Assembly (NCBI GenBank): GCA_947247005.1
Contig: OX365944.1
Location: 59,316,096-59,380,095, forward strand
Reading direction: 5' to 3'
DNA from: Spisula solida
Taxonomy: Eukaryota; Mollusca; Bivalvia; Venerida; Mactridae
DNA length: 64,000 bases
A model generated the notes under the pieces. It worked only from the letters and a program-made list of their open reading frames with translations, was not told the DNA's origin and did no database searches. The position numbers and the translations under genes are program-made. This document shows positions 39,001-54,000 of the stretch, one piece after another. Position 1 is the first letter of the stretch, and the number at the start of each line of letters is the position of its first letter.

Positions 39001-42000
39001 ACCTTAGATTTTGCGGCTTTCCCACCCAACCCAGTATTTGATGCACAGCGTTCCACAGCAGGCTGAGTCATAAAGGAATCAGATATGTGTATTTTTTCAA
39101 CACTGTGAATAAGGAGAAATTAATTACGCAACATTTGCATGTTATTATAATTCCTGGCTTTCCTCACAGACCTGTAAGCATGAAGCGTTATAATATATTG
39201 TCCGTCATTGTAAAATACTGTCAATCACATTATACTTGCGAGTATCTACTTCGCGAATTTCATGACTAACAGTCTCGCAGATTTATGAATTTGCAGTGGA
39301 AGGTTTAACTCAATAGGTTTTCATGTAATAAAAGTATTATTAACACATTTTTTATATTATTTGTAATACACAGTTATCATGGTAATTTCTGGCGTGAAAT
39401 AATTGTTATTTTCTTACATTTTTAATAAGCCTAAAACAAAATATTGTTTGTTTCCCCTTCCACTGCCTACTACAAAAACAGCCCTTCCCAAAATATTGTA
39501 TTGCCCAAATTGAAATAGTATTTTTTATAAAAAATTGAGGATGAAAGTGTTGTTTTTTTTGTACATGGGCATATTCCTCACTAGTAAATTTGGACTCTTT
39601 TTTAAATTTAAGACTTTTGATTTCCACAATGGAGTTATTACTAAATTTCATTAGTTGTATGTCTTAACCAAAAACTGTAATTCTGAAACATTGTCTCTCT
39701 ACAGGACTGAACATTTCTTTTCTGGATTCTGTTTCAATATTTAATATTAATTTGTATAAAGTTTGTATTAATTTGTTGCCCTACATGCCAGAGGGCATAA
39801 CAGGCAGTAAGTAAGTAAATATAAGTAAATATGTTGTATTAATTACATTCTGCACTAAGATTATTTACAATTAGTCCTACCGTTCCTCAAAAATTGCGCT
39901 TAAGTGCAAAATAACCCAACTTGTAATGATGTAATAATTAGCAGTACTTGCTTTAAGGCATTAAAGCTGCCATTGATGCATCAGTTATATATGTACATCC
40001 ATAATTTATTATTCAAGGAAAAAATTTGTTTAAAGGTTACTTTATATAGAATACAAACTACATATATCAGACAGGTCCTGCTGATCATAATGTATTGATA
40101 CCTAATCCCTACTGAGAATACATTCTTTGACAAGATATCACTTTTTTTTTGATACATGAAAAAAAAACTGAAGTTGCTACAGGTGTATTTCTAGGCCACA
40201 AAATCTAAGGTTTTAATTAAATAATAATCCTGGATTGTTGTAGAATGATCATGTGAGCCAATAAGTTCTGTGAACCAAATGTACCATACATTTAACATCA
40301 TATCTGTAACAGTCTTTATAGTAACCTATAGTATGAACCATCAAAAAATAATGAACAGAACAGAACAGAACAGAAGATTTTTATTAACAGTTACTACAGA
40401 AAGGGTCCGGGCTAAATTGGTTGTTTTGTCCTGCCAATCTGTGGTCTATAATAATAATGAAAACCCTGATAATAAAAGATAAATGAATAATAGAGTCAGG
40501 CCAGGAGGCGATAATCGGACCAGACTATCAATATTTAAATGTTATTGTATTTAAAAACAAAGAAGAAAAAGGGTAGAAAGGTACAAAATGCCAAATATAG
40601 ATAAATGATACTAGTTTAGTGTTTGGGAAAACATCATTGTTCATTGTTTTGTCATAAATCACACATAAGAGGCATTTATTCCCAAAAAACATATTGTCAA
40701 ATAAACGAATTGTCAAACTGACAAAAGGTAACTTTAAAGATCAAAGAATTGCATCACTTGAAAGTTAACAGTTGTATAAACAATTGTTTAAGTTTATTAA
40801 AGGGTTATACAAGTGAACATGTAACTGGGGAAATTTGTGGATATTTCTGGTAAATGAAGATCATTAATATGATTAACAGTGGAGCCAATCACCAGGAACA
40901 TGTTTTGTTATCGGATTTATTGAATCAGCACAGCAACTTATTATAATCTGTAGCCTCTGTGGCTAAGAGGATATGTGTGTAGACAATTTCTTTGTTTTTG
41001 AACTCTTTGGTTCAAGCCCTGCAGAAGTTGTCTTTCTATTTATAGCAATTATGACGGGTGTTTCCCTGTCATCGTCCAATCAAAATCGAGCTTCAACAAA
41101 CAAAATTTTTAATTTATCGTTCTAAAAATCAATCGAAGAAAAAAAATTTGCAATGTCTTTGTATCGATTATAAGATATTATTCAGAATAATAAAACAACT
41201 GTAAAACATAATTGAACAAGAAAATGATTATCTATTACCTCAACATCCGAATCAGCTCGGCACGGAACATTTTCACTAATGGCGAGGGTGAATGAGTTCC
41301 GAGGGCACCTGTCGGTACATCGTTGTTTACAAATTGTTTTTTACTCCCCTTTTAGAAGTTCACGGACACAGTCTCAGTTTTTCTTTTATTATTCAATTAT
41401 CTAATGTCTGCGGGTTATTGTAATCGTCGTTTGCATGTCTGACACAGCTATATAGATCGATTTCGGTTCACGACTTCACACCCATGGGCACTCGTCGTCT
41501 AAAACCTTGGACTCTGATTTCATATCACGATATATCTAACCGCTCGTACAGTACTCTCTGTATGTATATTAAAGAAAACATCAACTAAAAATACACGAAA
41601 TCTCTGACACTTTAACCTTCAAGACTATTACAACAAAAAGAAAAATTTCGGACGAAGATATTATAAAACTACAACCTTGGACACCACCTTTTGAGGCCAG
41701 AAGAAACCCCAAATTTCGATTAACACCTCCACAGAACCCATGGATCCTATCTACAGATATACCAAAAGACAAAAAACTTAGCATCAAGAAGATTCTAAGA
41801 AAAATGACAATACCTAAACCGATTTCTCCACCTACATCCCCACGATCAGAACAAAATGGACCTACCAATCAACCAGACTTACCTCTTGACGACCCACTTC
41901 CAGACCACATCTCAGTATCATCAAGTTCCAGCACAGAAACTTTTATCCAAGATGAGTATGAACATAGACAATTCATGACAGTTAGAATATACTCTGTGTA

Positions 42001-45000
42001 CGGGATTTTCCCGTCTGACTCAAATTAATTCTATTTTTAGAACTGTAAATCACGTGACTAAAAAACTCCGTTTTTTTAGTACTTCGAGAATCATTTTTGT
42101 ATATTTTGTATCCCTGATGAAGGCTTATATTTAGCCGAAACTAGTTGGATAATAAATTGTTAAAATACCCGTTGTGTTGTCGTATGTTCCACTACACTCC
42201 TCCCATTTGTACTAGTTTTATCCAATTAAGTTCGGTAATACTTAAATCCCATAACCTGATCCATGTTTACATTTTCTCACAAGTTTGTTTATAAAATTCC
42301 CCGCGTAGAGTAACGAGCGTTCTGATTGGACCATAGACGGAATCACCAGATATCTACGAAATGAGCTATTTTTAGGTTTGCGCTCAGAATGACGGGTATT
42401 GAATCAGGTGGTAGTCTGGGAACTTGACTAACCACTGATGTATGAGGATGGATAAAGTGCATTGATCAATATTCAATACATATACTGGTTAGTCTGGTAC
42501 GATGCTTAATCATTTTGCCTTATAGCACGGATATACACAGAACGGATACGCAGGTCTAAAAATAGCCTAGTTATGACCTGACTACCCATAATGCATTGCG
42601 CGCTTCGGTAAGCACGATAATTGTGAACATGACTTATCCAAAAGAAATCTTTTTTTCGTGTCAAAACCACAAAACTAAGTGGTTTGATCATTTTCAACAA
42701 ATAGAGGACACCCCAAAGATCACAAAAAATATTGATTTATAAGAAAAACAGTCGTAAATAAGTTTCCTAAGGGATTTAAAAAAGTAAATATCGGAAGCAA
42801 TCCAAAACCCGTCGATTGAAAATTTATCGATCAGGATAGGTCACAGAAAATGTGGTCTATGTCACAATTGACAGATGAATCGTCCAAACGATCTATACAA
42901 AAACTTTCCAAACACATAACGGAACAAATAAATTCCCATCTTTGCTTATTTTGACGAAGAGTTGCTTTAAATGAAAACAAATATCTCATTGACAAATCAG
43001 GCTGAATTTGTGAAATAATCCAAGATGGCGGCGGCTAGCGGGAAAAATAGCGCCAACTTGAGAATCTCGTCAAGTCTCGCTAAGTCTCGTACAAGTAAGA
43101 AATATTTCATTCCAATATGGCGGCCTATATAGAAAAAATAGTGGGAGTCGAATGAGTTGCTTTTCCGTCTAATGTATTTCCGTGCTTATAGGTGTCTTTT
43201 ATTCGTATGTATTGATGAACTCGTCCTAGGTCATATTTCGAAGGTCGTTGTACATCTATATTGGGTCAAAACTTATCGAAATTTTATTTATATTTTGATT
43301 TTATTTTCTGGTTCCCACTCTATTGGTGATATTGTGGCCTGGCCTATGTTCAATATTCAATATTTTTATGTATAAATGTATGCAACCACTTGCGATCGAG
43401 TAGTTTATCACACTCAGGGATTATACATAGACTTGCGTGACATTTGCCCAATGTTAGTAAAACAGAACCCTGGGAAGAGTGGTAACTAAGTTGTAAATTG
43501 TAAGAACTTGAGGCTAAAATCTGAGTTCCATCAGAGCGTTATGTCAGTTTTCAGTTCCATCAGGGCCACATGAAAACAGTATGATTTTCTGACGGAAGTA
43601 AGAAGCGATGTATTGGGATTAAGCATTCATGATATGTTCTTTTTATAAAATTTATAATATCTTAGATAACATAAAATTTATGAAAGATTTTTTTACTTTT
43701 TATCAATGAAACAGTTACTTGTGCATTCAAGCACCATTCTTGTAAAGCTTGGTAAAAATATGCACATGTTTTGGGATAGATGTTTAAAGAAATTGTTGAC
43801 GTACCATACAAGACAGACATCCAATGATTCTAATAGCTCACTATGAGAATGAACTTGAAACATTTTGTGCTCAGGTGTGCTAAAAAGGTAGAATACACGG
43901 TGTCATGTATAGTTCAGTTAGGATGTTGTGACAGTGACGTTGCAGTTTATGTGTACGCAAGAAATCACATCCATTGTCTAAACAGGTAGAGTGAAGTTGA
44001 GTATGATAGTTTAGCATTTAAATTATAGTTGTTTGTATATTATAAGCCTTTATAATTGGTTTTACACCGTTATAGTGGGACTTTTATCCTGACTGGACTA
44101 TATATAAAATAATACAGATCCACTAGCTTTTTTTACTGTTGTTTATAATGAATGGGCTCACTTTACTTGCCAAAATCACACCTCATCTCACATCACAGTT
44201 ATATGTACACTATGTGATGGATATATATCACTATTATGTACACTATGTGATGGATATATATCACTATTATGTACACTATGTGATGGATATACGAGGGGTG
44301 TTCGATATGTATTGTCACTGTCGGTTGCATTTTTCTATGACACTATTTAGAAGGATTCTACGATTACTGTCTAAAAGTTGTATGTTTCTATTCTATATCT
44401 GGGAAATTACATAGCCGTTCGTCAACAATTAAATAATTTATTGAACTTAGAAGAGGGTATGCTCGAGTACACTGGCCTAATGTTCATTTTAAGCTATATT
44501 TGTGTCATCTTTGCAGTAGTTGTTTAGAAAAGTAAATGTCAGTATTCGTTAAACTGCAACATTCGATACGATAACTGGATCCTTATATTTCCATTAGAAC
44601 TTTAAATCAAAATGAAATTTTTTGTTGTCTACGAGTAAGACCGTCAAAACAAGGGAGATCACTCTTATTTATACCAAATGATGCTTGTTGTTTCACGCAC
44701 CAATAACTTCATATCAATTGTATTTTGATCGCAAATTCTTCCCAGAAATCAATGTTGATGGTCTATGGCTTACATACATGTATGATATGTCAAATTCCAA
44801 TCAATAAAACTAACCGAAAATTGTCAATGAAAAATAGCATGCTTTTTTGACTAATTTTGACACCTATTTTCGCGACTTTGAAATGCTCTTATTTTGTTCA
44901 AAATGGCAATCAAGTACAGCAAATCATGTATTTATCGAAGGAATTTTGATTATTTACGATATGATAGTTGTGGAATAAGATTATTTCCTGAAAGGAAGTT

Positions 45001-48000
45001 TTAATTGACATTTATTCGCAAAAAGTCGCAATGTCTATTACTAGCCCTTTGAAAAGACAACAGAAACAACATTCCGGTAATTAAATTTTTCACGAAATAT
45101 TGCGGAAATCTTGATGGTTCCAGAAATGTAAAAAGATTTAAAGATATCAACGAATATTTTTATTTGTGACCCAAGTGACAATACATATCCAACACCCCTC
45201 GTATATCACTATTATGTACACTATGTGATGGATATATATCACTATTGTATTTAAAAGTTTACATTTCACAGTTTAGGTAGTAATATAATACATACATCAC
45301 CAAATTATATACATTGTCTTATTTCACTAGCAGGAGCATTAGTGATTGATAATTTTCACAAAACTAAACAAACCTGATACAGTGTAGCAATACCACATGG
45401 TTTTTGACTACAGTTCCAAGTAGAAATTTGTAAACATTGGAACACAAATGTAGCCATAAGTATTTTATTTCTTCATCGATTTCTATGAAATCTACGCCAT
45501 GCTAAGGGGAACATTATTTGCTTTCCATGAAATATAAAATCTTTTTCAGCGGATGTGCCGTTTTGTCCATTACCCTGTGAAACCATGGAACGTGTAGGTT
45601 TCACAGGGTAATGGAAAAATCGGTAAATCTGCTGAAAAAGATCTTATATTTCATTGGAAGCAAATCATTCCCCCCTTAGCGTGGTGTATATTTAATAAAA
45701 ATCGATGAAGAAATAAAATACTTATGGCTATTTTATTTTCCAATGTTTACAAATTTCTTCTTGTAACTGTAGCCAAAAGTCACGTGGTATTGCTACACTG
45801 TGATACATATTTCTACATACTATCCCCCACCAGCTAACCTATATTTCTACATACTATCCCCCACCAGTTAACCCTGTTTTTTTAAAACTCTGTCATAATG
45901 ATACATTATATACATGTATAGATATTAACATTATTAATATATTAAGTTAGCAAATAGAACATTTAAACAATGATATATCAACAAGCTGTATGATCCACAG
46001 GTCCATGGTGAGGTGGCAGGGTCAGACATAAAACTTAACATTGGTACCACTCACTGCCAGAGCCTCAGTAAAGTGTTTGAAACATCCTAACCTGAAAACC
46101 CTGCCAAGATGTACAGTGCAACCTCTTTAGAGCCACCCTTCGTATAACAAAAACCTCTCTTAAGACACGTAATCATTTTGTTCACGAAGTAACAACATGC
46201 TATAAATTTTACATCTACAGAGCAACAACATATTTCATGTTTCCCAAAGGGTATTGCTTACAAGAGAGGTAGCACTGTATCGTAACTGAAAATTCTCCTA
46301 TTGGTATTTAATTTTCGTGTGAAGTTTCACTAACTTCCATAAGATGATCATACAACACCTGTATACTGGTATGGCATTAAAGGGTTAAACTTACCTTCAG
46401 TTTGATTTTCTGTCCCACAGGGGCTTGTACTTTCCACTGACAGTTGGAGTATGGCGGATATGTGTCGCCATCTTGAACTGGATATTGGAATGTTAGATCT
46501 GTGGAGGATATCACACCACCACATGGAACTGTAATCATAAACAACATCATATAGTAACAATTGGTCAACAGCTTTTCCGTGACTACCCAGTCTCTAAATT
46601 GACGCTTGGTGAACCAGCAGTAACCTAGATCTAACTATATAAAGAATATGCTTAAGGCCAAACAAGGGAGATATACCAGTACCATTTTTTATGACTTTGG
46701 AATGTTGCAGTCTGTGTTCAAACCCATGACATCTCACAATCAAAGCCGATGCATTACCACTAGGCTTTCAAAGCAGATATATTTAAGAAGTTATACTCAA
46801 TCAACCAAAATAATCAAAAGAGATATAAAAGCTTAAAATAGATAAACTAAACATAGTGACCGTATACATAACAAGACATCATACGCATGATCAATATAAA
46901 GTTTCATCAAAATTCAACAAACATATGAAGTAGTTTATAGACAATATTCAAAAATTACTAAGGGGAGTAAGTCTTGCAAGAGAGTGCAGCAACAATACTG
47001 GTATGCAATAACAACAGCACAGTTTTCTCATTTTGGAACAAACTGTTGAAGTGTGTATAAAATCTTGTTTTATGACTTGATGGGCTGTTCTAGAATGTAT
47101 TATATATCATACATTGATAACAATATACCATCAAATTGTCAATAAAATATAAAACAGTGAACAAATGACTGTAACAATCGGTGGGAGGTGCCTGTATCCA
47201 ACACACTATAAATCTTAGTTCTTACATAAAATCTGTATTCATAAAGATATAATGTCAGATAAATATTCTTTCTATCTGTTTAAAGCAATCAGCATGTTAT
47301 TAATATTTGGCTGGATGAGATCTAGGACAGAATAAAGTTGCATTATGACATTTGAGAACTGCATGCAATCTGTGTACAGAATAACAGGTAATGTTTTATG
47401 CAGAATCTCAAATTGTGGTTTATTTTTATTTCGTATAAAGCTTTATTCTATTCTGATTATTTTGTCTTTTTGCACATGTATATACGTTTTGTTAAAATGT
47501 TCAATGTGCCACATTATTTATTGTATTGGCAATAAACATTTAATATGTTTTGATCAAATAAAATATTGAAGTTGAATATTGAAAGTGAATTTGTTTGTAC
47601 TAACAGTTTTTACATTAAAAACTATTTGTAACACTATTATAACTTCAATTATCAGTAGGTACCCCAATCTATGGTTTCCCAATCAGTCACTGGGCCTTAG
47701 TGTGTTTCCTTTATCAGTAATTGCCCCTGTCAGTAGCTGTCCATATCCATTGTTCATACAAAACTTCCCTAAATAGTACGTGTACATTTGCCTAATTTTC
47801 AAGTACTACGAATTAGGTTTGTCATGGCAAAAACATGCAAAAAGTGTCTGAAATCAAATGAAATACCAACAGAAAATTGAGAAATCAGACCGTGGTCATT
47901 TTCAAAATTTAAGTACATTTCAGGCACTTTTTGGCTTGAAAGTACGATAGGCATCAAATTTAAGTACTTTTCAAGAGCTACAGGTATGCTAACCCTGATA

Positions 48001-51000
48001 TCAATAGCTGCCCCCAAAAACTTAGCTACCCCTCTTAATGACTGTCCCTACACTATAAAACATAATGCAAATATGATTTATATATTACACTAGCATTTTA
48101 ATTGCTAAAATATTCAACTTTTATAACACCAGGTAAGTATACTTCACCCAACGATTGACAAATGAACACATAGTAACAAGATGAAGAATGATCAACTGGG
48201 CATGTAATAAAAACCTCACCAGATGTTGGGGACATATTCATCACAATATAAGTTGACATTTAAAATCATTTCCCTCACATATAGGAATATAAAAACATGT
48301 GAAGTGTTGAAAACTTGAATAGATGTCAACAATAAATAGAATGTACTCCATTTAATTTGTGAAAATATGATAAAATACTATCACACACTAACAAATTCAA
48401 AGTGACTTTTTAAAAAAAAAAAATCAATTCCCACATCTTTTTAAAGTTCAAATGCAATAATTGAAAGTTTTTGGCAGCTATTCACAGAAATAATACTCAA
48501 CTAAAATGTATAACACTTCAATGAAATTGTAAGAAACTCATTTCAAGCTATGAAGATGATGTTAGATATTGAGCATAGGTTATTATATATCTATTCATTT
48601 ATACCCATTTCATATATTATTTAAACATACCACACCCAGTCTATATTGCGTAACATGTTTATGGAATTCATTTAGGCACAAATTGGTCTTTATGAAGGAA
48701 TTACAGAGAAATTACAACATCGCTCAATCCCTCAGAGTCGGATATTATTGGCGAGAACCAGATGATCAAAGCACTTTCGACTATTCAAAACCTGGGTAAA
48801 AATTACCTGGACAAAGAACATCTAACCGATATATAGCCATTGTCTTGGCATCATCAGCATGCTTGGTGCCGGCCAATGATCCGCATTGAATCCTTGACAA
48901 TGCCCCGATGTCACTGGCGAATTTACTTCCGGTCAACTTGCCAAAAAGTAAGCTGGCCAATCTTTCATCGCATGTCTATTGGATTTGATTTGTAACCCCA
49001 AGTATTAGCTGAACAAACAAACAAACAAACAAACAAACAAACAAACAAACAAACAAACAAACAAACAAACAAACAAACAAACAAACAAACAAACAAACAA
49101 ACAAACAAACAAACAAACAAACAAACAAACAAACAAACAAACAAACAAACAAACAAACAAACAAACAAACAAACAAACAAACAAACAAACAAACAAACAA
49201 ACAAACAAACAAACAAACAAACAAACAAACAAACAAACAAACAAACAAACAAACAAACAAACAAACAAACAAACAAACAAACAAACAAACAAACAAACAA
49301 ACAAACAAACAAACAAACAAACAAACAAACAAACAAACAAACAAACAAACAAACAAACAAACAAACAAACAAACAAACAAACAAACAAACAAACAAACAA
49401 ACAAACAAACAAACAAACAAACAAACAAACAAACAAACAAACAAACAAACAAACAAACAAACAAACAAACAAACAAACAAACATACGAACATACAAAATA
49501 TTTACCTTTAGTGCAGTCGACTTCATCACTGCCATCATTACAATGTTTGATTTGATCACACCGCCGGGATGCCGGAATACACTGACCACTTCCACATCGA
49601 TATTCCTCACTTACACAAGCTTTTAATTCGCATACAAATATCCGTCTATGATCACATTTTTCTAACTTCCACCTGAATTTACCGTATTTCACATTTGTTG
49701 TCATGGAAACACAAAGGTCATCATGCGTGTCTCTAGGTTCACCGACCTGCCAAATCCCATCATATAACACTCCATGTTGTCCACTATCCCAGGAATATTT
49801 TCCATTCTTACTTCTTTGAAAACCTAGAACAAACAAGAGAATGAACAAAGCAGAAACCTGGGGACTACAAGAATCACGAAACCTGGGGACTACAAGAATC
49901 ACGAAACCTGGGGACTACAAGAATCACGAAACCTGGGGACTACAAGAATCACGAAACCTGGGGACTGCAAGAATCACGAAACCTGGGGACTACAAGAATC
50001 ACGAAACCCTATTTTGACCATTTATTGTAACAAATTCTAAGAAATGTCCAGATGGTCATACATACTGCTGGTGAAGTAGCAGCTATCTGCTCCTCCGTCG
50101 ACAAGAAATAGGGTAAATTGTGTAATAAATCATTGCTCCTATATCAAAGGAGGACTTTGATTGAGCTTAAAGAACACTTAACCCTTAAACAACACGTTGC
50201 TATTCAATGGAAGAATGTAAAGCAGGACAAGAAATCAAACTTGTTGCTAATAATTGGCATCCATCACAATATATTGTTTGTAAACATCAATGAGTAAAGT
50301 AATAGAATAACGCAGTATAAGCATTCTAATCGAACGTGTCTGTTACAAGGGTTGGGTACAGTTTTGTAAGGACAAACAACAAATTGTTTGAAACGATGAC
50401 TAACAACAATCCTTACAAATGAATCAGAATCCCAATTGTCAATAATCTTTGAAAATGATTACATGCAAATGGTTATTACAGCAAAGCTCTTATTACATTA
50501 AACAAACATTCTATGAGGACAAGTTGACTTGGCCAACCCAAACAAAGGGGTCAATAGTAATTCCATGACCCTCATCTATAGTCCAGTTAGGATATTGTGA
50601 CAGTGACGTTGCAGTTTATGTGTACGCAAAAAATCACAACCATTTTCTAAACAGGTAGAGCGAAGTTTAGTATGTTAGTTTAGCATTGAAATTATAGTAA
50701 TATACCGTATATCGGGTAATTTTCGCGTACTGCAAATTTCGCGATTTTCGGCAAAATCAAATTTTAGCGAAGCTAATTTTAGCGATTTCTAACCTCTGTT
50801 TGTTTTTTTCGCGTTTTCCATCTTGTAAGGGGAGATTAATCCACAGGATTGTTTAAGCACAGCTAAAAGCCAGTATGTACCGGTTAGTACCGGCATGCGT
50901 ATTTGGTTGTCAACAGCGGGATCGCATATTATTAAAAACCAGTATGTACCGCGCATATTATATTTTTAACTGAGTGGCCTACCAGAGTAAATAAACTCCC

Positions 51001-54000
51001 TTGTTGTCATACGAATAAAAGATAAACTTGTAGATCTACATGTATTTAAACACGAACCTTTGCATGAATTTATTTTGGAGTAGAACATTAACAAAACACT
51101 ATTTTCGTTGTCATATGTCCGCCGGTAATAAGATATTGTCACAGGTAAAATACAGAGATATGTATTTCACACCTCGCCATTTATTTTCAATGGTTTCATA
51201 CAATAGACGGGAAAATTCTTCTGTTAAATTGGCCCTTGTTTGTTTACATTCAAGACTGATAAATAAGTGATAATACGATTGTTGGTGTAATAGCATCTTT
51301 ATAGTTGGTTTAGTTAAATTAGGTTTACTAAAAGCTTATGTATGATTTATACGGGTTATGTTATCGTATAGTACTAGTAATTAGTATAAACTATTGATTT
51401 TCATCACGCGTTAATATTACGTCGCCAGTAGACGAAAACGAAAGTAGAAACATTCATTTTCGGACAATCGCGAAATTCTGGTATGCATTTTTCGCTGTTT
51501 TCAATTTTAGCGAATTGGTTTGGACGCGAATAAAGCGAAAATTAGGTACGCGCGAAAATTACCCGATATACGGTAGTTGTTTGTACAGTATAAGCCTCTA
51601 TAATTGGTTTTACACCGTTATAGTGGACTCGACCACAGCGTCACTGGATTTTTATCCTGACTGGACTATACATCATTACAATGGTATAAGCGTATAGTTA
51701 TTAGGGTCACGGATCTGCTACTCAGTGCGCCAGTCATGGCCCAGACCCAGACTTAGATAGAGAGAGACTTACCAATCCAAACATTTTGGTTACCAGAGAT
51801 CTGACTTCTTACAGCTTCTCCGACTACATTGTTCTTGTTCAGTCTGTCTATGTATACCAAATGTGCACCGGAACTAAAATATACGTAACATTTTTCATTT
51901 AGCCTAAGTTCTGACGCATTAGTTGCATTAATCAACCCTCACAGGATTCTAAGGGAGATAACAATGATTTTTGACAGGGATGAACAGGTTTTTAACATCA
52001 CTTGAAAAGACAGAGGTTTCTTATTCTGCATTCCATCTTCTATGGCGGGTTATTTTTTATATCATTAATTGGATGTGGTGACGAAACTTGTACATGTATG
52101 GTCTTTTTGAAGGTTACAGTTGGCCTATCCTAACAGCTTGGTTTCGAAGGAAAGGTCTGTGGACCAAACTTTCTGTCATGCTTCCTCCAGATTTGGGCAG
52201 ATATGCTGTGTATGGAATGGTCTCCACTCCTCTGCCTTGCACTGACATTCAGCTGTCTCCACAAGACATACTCACTCCTTTGTCGTGCACTGACATTCAG
52301 CTGTCTCCACAAGACATACTCCTCTGCCGTGCACTGTCATTCAGCTTTCTACACAAGACGTACTCACTCCTCTGCCGTGCACTGACATTCAGCTGTCTCT
52401 ACAAGACATACTCCTCTGCCGTGCACTGACATTCAACTGTCTCCACAAGACATGCTCCCATTCCGTGCACTGACATTCAACTGTCTCCACAAGACATGCT
52501 CCCATTCCTTGCACTGACATTCAGCTGTCTCCACAAGACAGCGGTAATTTGAAAGTGTAAAGATGTTTTGATGATTATGACTTTGAATGTATTGTATGTA
52601 TATTTTCCTTTTAGGTTGAATATTTATATTGTTTGATAATTCTGTATATATTTTGTCACAGTTGTGTTTTAATAAATAACATTTTGAGGTGTTTTGAGTA
52701 AAACTGTGATACAGATTTTTCTAAAGTATGAAAGTGAAGTTTTCTTTTATATATAATCATAATTATTTTAATATACCATAATAAAGTTTGTAACACCTGA
52801 ATTGTAGTCAATTACAAACTATAATTTTATAACTTTACAAGTATTATACATATTACACACACAGAGTACAGGCGAAAAGTGCATGTGACACTAGCCACAA
52901 TAAGATAATGTTACATACCGACCACAGTACAACAACTACAAAAGTCCTGAAGGTAGGCAAGTGGTTATAAGTCAGTCCAGTATGTAGTATAGTCCAGAGA
53001 ATTTGACATGACTCTCGAACTTCTATTAGCATAATTTCACAGCTAATTTATTGTCAATATTTATATCCCCGGTTGTGTGTTTCATAAGCAGGGAGTATCA
53101 CAAATACGCTCGAGGTGTAAGTACCAACACAAACCTAATGCACCGATTTTGCACGATCTGCTCGCGGAAATTTATATATTCAACGCAAGAACCCTGTAAT
53201 ATATTCATGCATATAGGTCAGGATCATGTCAAATTATCTGTGCTATAGATAGTTATCAACAAATCTTCCAAGAAATCATAACAATTGATTACACTTCTCT
53301 CAGGGTCTTTGTTTTAATACATAAATTATACAGGGCAAAAAGGTAGATGCAAATAATTTTGATCTCAAAGTTTCCAACTTTTAATATTGGAAGTTATGCA
53401 GCTAGTTATTCACTCATTGACTCATGAATCTGAAATCCAACGAAATACATGCCGACACACACTTAATATCAATGTATCGACCCAATAAGGAGCGAGGATA
53501 CACAGGACAATAAACATAGAAGATTCAATCAGATGGAAATTTGACATGCAAAACAATTCAGGACCCTCAGGAAATATGACTTCTTAACGAATCACAAACA
53601 GCTCCCACTCTGCTGTTTTGTTTGGTTCTCCAAAAATTGAGTAACACAGTTCAATTTGTTTCTGAAATAGTAACTATACTGGATAAAAAAATGTGAATGC
53701 TTTTTCCTCCCATCTTACAGACAGCTGAATCACGTAGATAGATCATGATCCACAAACTACATGTTGTACATGCCATGTGATGCCTAATTTCACATACATT
53801 CGTCAAAGACAAAAAAACTCTCAATATTATCAGAGTTTGAAGATTGTATCACCAGCAGGGAATATCTGATTAATATTTGCACTTAACTTTAAGGTTAAGT
53901 TCTTACATAAGTACTATAGTGAATACACAATTTCATTTTCAGTCGAAAGAAAATTCCTTTATGGGTTCACATTAAATGAGTACATTACCATCAGGGAACA

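Larger units (their letters stand above)
41037..42445 (-). mobile_element. ~770-bp repeat, right copy of the inverted pair, carrying a ~650-bp extra segment
   Basis: Inverted relative to 32583-33350: begins CTATTTATAGCAATTATGAC and ends CTAACCACTGATGTATGAGG. Between about 41566 and 42212 it has extra sequence absent from the left copy, including the open frame and hairpin listed separately. Confidence 0.75.

Noticed and set aside
41581..41868. Minus-strand 95-residue frame with hydrophobic stretches
   Set aside because: Shadow of the plus-strand Pro/Ser-rich frame over the same bases; composition explained by the complement.
48965..49902. Long minus-strand frames full of CLFV repeats (up to 308 residues)
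   Set aside because: Translation of the TTTG microsatellite. Only the part 49506-49823 is exonic, ending at a clear splice donor.
51874..51935. Upstream Met (MINATNASEL...) as the start of the lectin exon
   Set aside because: The ATTTTAG acceptor lies inside this frame, and the exon's phase matches the upstream lectin exon at 60841-60922.
52088..52429. Plus-strand frame of 113 residues (Ser/Thr/Cys-rich)
   Set aside because: Mostly the 41-48-bp minisatellite at 52215-52545; no splice or start support.
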